This document shows, in pieces, positions 60,264-64,000 of a DNA stretch of 64,000 nucleotides. Each line of letters opens with the position of its first letter. The first letter of the stretch is position 1. The stretch covers positions 62,001 to 126,000 of the forward strand of contig NW_026516776.1 of NCBI RefSeq assembly GCF_025766255.1, read 5' to 3'. This stretch comes from Zychaea mexicana. Lineage: Eukaryota; Mucoromycota; Mucoromycetes; Mucorales; Lichtheimiaceae. The translations under genes and the position numbers were made by a program. The notes beneath the pieces were generated by a model. The model saw only the letters and a program-made list of their open reading frames with translations, was not told the origin of the DNA and made no database searches.

Positions 60264-61457
60264 TTATTTATTGAGTATATCTTCTTGTACATACAATGAG
60301 TCGCCAAGTAGATGAGAAAGGGCCGTTCTATCTATAGTCAAGCATGTCAACGGGCCTTGCGCAATGATAGTCATTCTTTGCCGGATATGACCTTTGTTTG
60401 GAATATCACCGTCATTAAAATAATCACCTTTGTAAAGTTAGCACAACGAGCAAAACAAAAACCAAGTAATAACAATATCTAGAATGAGTAAATGAGATGT
60501 TTTGGCATGTACCTTCCTTCAAAAACATTTCAATAGTTCGCGAGTAACCTTCGGTTTCTGTTATGCCAAGTGCAGTGCCATATTCAATGATGAAGATTCT
60601 GTTGTCGGCAATTTGATCGCCTTGATTATACACAATTTGGCCATCGTGATATTCAACCGGCGTCAATGCATCCACAACCAGGTTCTGATCAATGGGATCT
60701 AGCTTATTGAATGTAGGAACCTTGTCGACGAGCCGTCTTCTGTTCAGCCGCTTGGATTCGGCGTCGTTGATCAACACGGATTGATAATCCTCCCGGCTCA
60801 GCTCTGAAAGGACCACGTCGTCCGTTGCAGCGACATACGACGCCGGCCATCGATGGAAATGTAAAAGCGATAGCGTTCCAAAACTGCCGCCCATCAGATA
60901 GCGACACTTGACAACATTGCCCATTCGTTCCTCAACCATCCCAGACTCCACAATGTAAAATCTGGAAATGATCAAAAAATAAAACGAAAGGTTGTGTTAA
61001 CGAGTACGTATATACAGTTGGTCTACCAGTAGTTTTTAGCCTCTACCCATCACGTCCTCATGGAAAGCACTTACTTGTCGCCATAAGTTCCTTGCTGAGC
61101 AATGACTGAACCTTTCGAAAAGTGCACACCTGTATTCATAACTTGCAGTAGCTGATGATATTGTTCTTGATTTAATTGCGAGAAGAGAAAGTTATCAAAA
61201 GTTCCACAAAGAGCAATGGCTTTTTGACGGTTGGATTTTGGTGGGGTATCAGTGCTAGTGCTATCGGATGATGAAGACGCTGCCGTAGATACTGGCATAG
61301 CAGGTTCCGCGACAATCGACTTACGACGCATCCGAATGATTTCTTTCGGAGTCATAGCCTTGAAATCGACATTTGTATAGATCATATCCAAGTCATTGTA
61401 TTCAAAGAATTGTTGTAGATGGTATCTGCCCCGTAAAATTTCTTGAGGGTAAGACAT
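60264..61457 (-). CDS. Divergent PKA regulatory-subunit-like protein with two cyclic-nucleotide-binding domains
   Basis: Resembles the regulatory subunit that holds protein kinase A inactive until cAMP binds. Start MSYPQEILRGRYHLQQFFEY at 61457. The pseudosubstrate-like site IRMRRKSIVAEPAMPV matches the RRxS inhibitor element. CNB-A: QLNQEQYHQLLQVMN, SVIAQQGTYGDKFYIVESG. Its phosphate-binding cassette reads GGSFGTLSLLHFHRWPASYV, so the Glu and Arg that hold cAMP are replaced. CNB-B: IDQNLVVDALTPVEYHDGQI, IFIIEYGTALGITETEGY; its cassette is GDYFNDGDIPNKGHIRQR, also altered. Ends LYVQEDILNK at TAA 60264-60266. Two introns. The N-terminal dimerisation region seems short or absent. It probably binds cAMP poorly or not at all. 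Other Mucorales are known to carry several PKA-R genes. Confidence 0.83.
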
Positions 61458-64000
61458 AGTACAAAATACATGAAGTTGATGAAGAAACATCATTGATGAA
61501 TTATATAGTGACATAGCTAGTTAAATCAAGACAGATGTTTTATATATTAATGTTTTGACTGCTTGACATGTAGTATGTACCTAATTACTTGCTAAAATAA
61601 GAAAGCAAACAGTTATGATGTTACAATTACATTCATATAACATAAAATGTCGTCATCAACATTTCTTGCTTAAAAAACGCGAGTTAAACAATCACCTTTT
61701 GATCAAAAGTCAAGTAACTCGGTCCTCTCCGCGATCCAAAAAAACTAATGTGATGACCGAGATTATTATGACTATCTCCTACCTTATCATTGTATTTTAC
61801 GGACAATATGATTTCATTTCAATTCATGTTATAGATTCTATCACCCGATTTATGAAAAAGATGTTGTCAAGAATAAGTCTTTAATCTTGATTGCGTCTTG
61901 ACGTATCATCTGCGTAATCTTGGGGGGGGGAATGGAAAAAAAAAAGCTACAATCCTTTTGTGACACAGAACAACTGTCGTTCATTGTCGTCTTTGCATGG
62001 ACAAGCACGTCATTTTCTCTCCAAATAATTTGAAAAAAAATAAAGGAACACTGTGTGCTCATCACTGCTAATCAACCTACATGATTTTGTATGAATAGTA
62101 ATAAACTTATGCAACTACTTGTTTGCTAGTGGGGAGTGCATGATACTGATATTACGTATTTTCTAGGTATGCTCTGTTGATCTTTTAGCATAAGTCTCTC
62201 GTTCAATATACTCATTGCACGCCGGCGTCAAGTTCAAAAATCAGATTGATGGATCTTGCAATATAGTTTAAAATATTCTTTTTGGTGATTTTTGCTGTAA
62301 TACTTTCGAGCTTCACATGATGCAATCATGACGAACCAAAACATTGCGTAATGTTTTGGAGCATTTACAAATGATTTGACAGTACAAATAAAATATCGTA
62401 TTTTAACAAATTTGACATTTGTTTCAATTCATCTCTGCTAGGTTTACGATCAAACGTGAGGGCAGAAGTAAATATCGGGTTAGCATATACTTGACGTAGA
62501 GAAAAAGACAGACCTCATCCAGGGTCTCCTCGATGACATGGCTATGATGATTTGTAAGCTGTACTGTTATAGCCAATGGAGAGGTCGCGCAAATGAATCT
62601 GCTTGTCTTCGTACATGACGGGGCAGCAGATACAAAGAAAAAAGTTCTCAATACTCTCCATGTCATCATGCTTGCGCAATGCACAATTACGCAATTGATG
62701 CACAGGGGCTGTTACACGAGTTTTATTCTATTGCTTTTCCAGATTGATGAATCCATCGGACTGGTCCTCATATATGTAGCACCACAAACAATGATTTGTT
62801 CAGCTCGATGATGGCCCGGGGCTAATTCATTTGGTGAGCTAATCACACATATAAAGTACCAGCTAGAAGACATTAGTGGGGAATGCACAATAAAAGCTAT
62901 GCGTTGATCATGCTAATGCTACTGCTAGCGATATAACAGGGGTATATGATGTAAGAAAACGGATTGAATCACTTCCAAGATAGGATAAACGTGAACACAC
63001 AAGAAAAATAAACTTTATACCGTAAAGATAAAAGGTGGGATCTTCTATAGTTCAATATAAAGTTATCCGATGTTTTATTTATATAAGATGCCGTAATAAA
63101 ATAGAAAAAAACAATAGGAATAAACGAGACAATGCATGTTTATAACTGTCAGTTCTCCTATAACTTTGCTTATCCAAGATATATAGATGGACGATCATTT
63201 CATGGTGTGCAACGTTCTTTCATTACTATTGGGAGAAACATAAACTTTAAATGCTGAGTAATGATATGATGATGATGGTTGTATCTTTTTGTTTACTCCC
63301 GTTGTTTAACAGCTTTTAACGTGTGAACAAGAGGGAGGTATCTCACTTAGAAGAAATCGGCCCTAAAAATGTCGTCATCATTGTACATTGCTCGCATATA
63401 TCATTTGCCAATACACACAGTATAAACCACGAGATGATTGAAACCATCGGCTTCTTCCGTACCTGCCAGGGTCTACTTGATAACGTTTGCACCGCTATGT
63501 CATTATGATTTATCTGTCTTCTTCACTGTATAGCAGCGCTGAAATTCAGCTCATCCAGCTTACTTTTATGTATCAAAGCAAATAGTATTCCTTCTTATCC
63601 CGCTCGATACTATATTCAGACAAATCACCTTTCCTCTTTTAACCATTTACTCATTATTACCCTTTTACGATACTGTGCAATTAGATACGTGCAGATTTCA
63701 TTATGGAACCGATCTCCTTGTTGATGTCAGAATAAAATCATTATGAGAAGACACAACAGCTTGTACCGTCATGGCTGCTATTTCGATCATCATTGTTTCT
63801 AGTACGCGTAGTGACTTCACATCATTGGCTAAATCGACCCAGTTGACAAAGCCTTAATGGGCAGTAGTATGTGTTAAGAATTCGGTTATCCGTTCCTTTG
63901 GAAGTGGGCATGGTTGCATAGGCACTTGAGCTACGCTTTTCCCCTTGATCCCTTGATTTTTTGTCTCGGTATAATGGCATTATAGAATAAGCATAGATAT
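61458..64000. other. AT-rich region with no supported gene
   Basis: About 2.5 kb up to the window edge. A poly-G run lies at about 61923-61931. Two perfect inverted repeats sit at 62316-62359. A minus-strand block at 62540-62720 (LRNCALRKHDDMESIENFF, then LCICCPVMYEDKQIHLRD) has protein-like composition but no start, splice sites or family that I can support; it may be a gene fragment. Confidence 0.4.
62316..62359. repeat. Two adjacent perfect hairpins
   Basis: CATGAT-GCA-ATCATG (62316-62330) is followed five bases later by CCAAAACATT-GCGT-AATGTTTTGG (62336-62359). Both stems are perfect. No gene on either side explains them. Confidence 0.8.

Noticed and set aside
62593..62811. 72-codon plus-strand frame
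   Set aside because: The opposite strand has equally coding-like text; neither has supporting starts or splice sites.

Overview
The window looks like nuclear DNA of a filamentous, early-diverging fungus, most likely Mucoromycota (Mucorales-like). Nearly every gene is split by short introns of roughly 45-100 bases with GTAAGT/GTATGT-type donors and TAG/CAG acceptors. The gene products are fungal/opisthokont housekeeping proteins, and some of them (SZT2-type, NUFIP1-type, UCHL5-type, MINDY-type) are missing or much reduced in budding yeast. Intergenic DNA is AT-rich with CA, CT and CAA/CAG microsatellites. No bacterial operon, plasmid, phage, CRISPR array or rRNA was seen. Naming the genus is beyond the evidence.

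Layout. 1-8.0 kb: 3'-truncated SZT2 homologue (-), a USP10/Ubp3-like deubiquitinase (+) and cytochrome oxidase subunit IV (-). 8.3-12.6 kb: gene-poor island with a possible membrane-protein relict and a decayed RING-like reading frame. 12.6-17.2 kb: CAX-type Ca2+/H+ exchanger (+) and RMD1/DUF155 protein (-). 17.55 kb: tRNA-Ala(AGC). 17.6-20.1 kb: gene-poor. 20.1-29 kb: HAL2/MET22 phosphatase (+), an unrecognised gene A (-), NUFIP1-like zinc-finger protein (+), COG4 (-). 29.4-38.7 kb: a small unresolved multi-exon gene (-), a small secreted/anchored protein (+), an isoprenylcysteine-methyltransferase-like membrane enzyme (+), an NCS1 permease (+), and a gene-poor stretch. 38.8-47.6 kb: spermidine synthase (+), a decayed F-box gene (+), MINDY deubiquitinase (-), Myb/SANT protein (+). 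48.9-61.5 kb: tiny proline-rich protein with a myristoylation signal (+), MFS transporter (-), GH79-like glycosidase (+), UCHL5-like deubiquitinase (-), gene B (+), NSRP1-like splicing factor (+), and a divergent PKA regulatory-subunit-like protein (-). 61.5-64 kb: no supported gene.

The genes do not form one pathway. Themes are ubiquitin removal (three unrelated deubiquitinase families), nutrient/PKA/TORC1 signalling (SZT2-like, PKA-R-like), Golgi and vacuole function, and transport. The observations most worth follow-up are: genes A and B, an inverted, diverged pair of the same unrecognised spliced family 34 kb apart; a PKA-R-like protein whose cAMP-binding cassettes have lost their key residues; a Src-like N-myristoylation motif on a tiny proline-rich protein; an FGDF-like motif at the USP10 N-terminus; and a freshly decayed F-box gene. 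Intron positions and protein identities come from reading the sequence by eye, without database searches.
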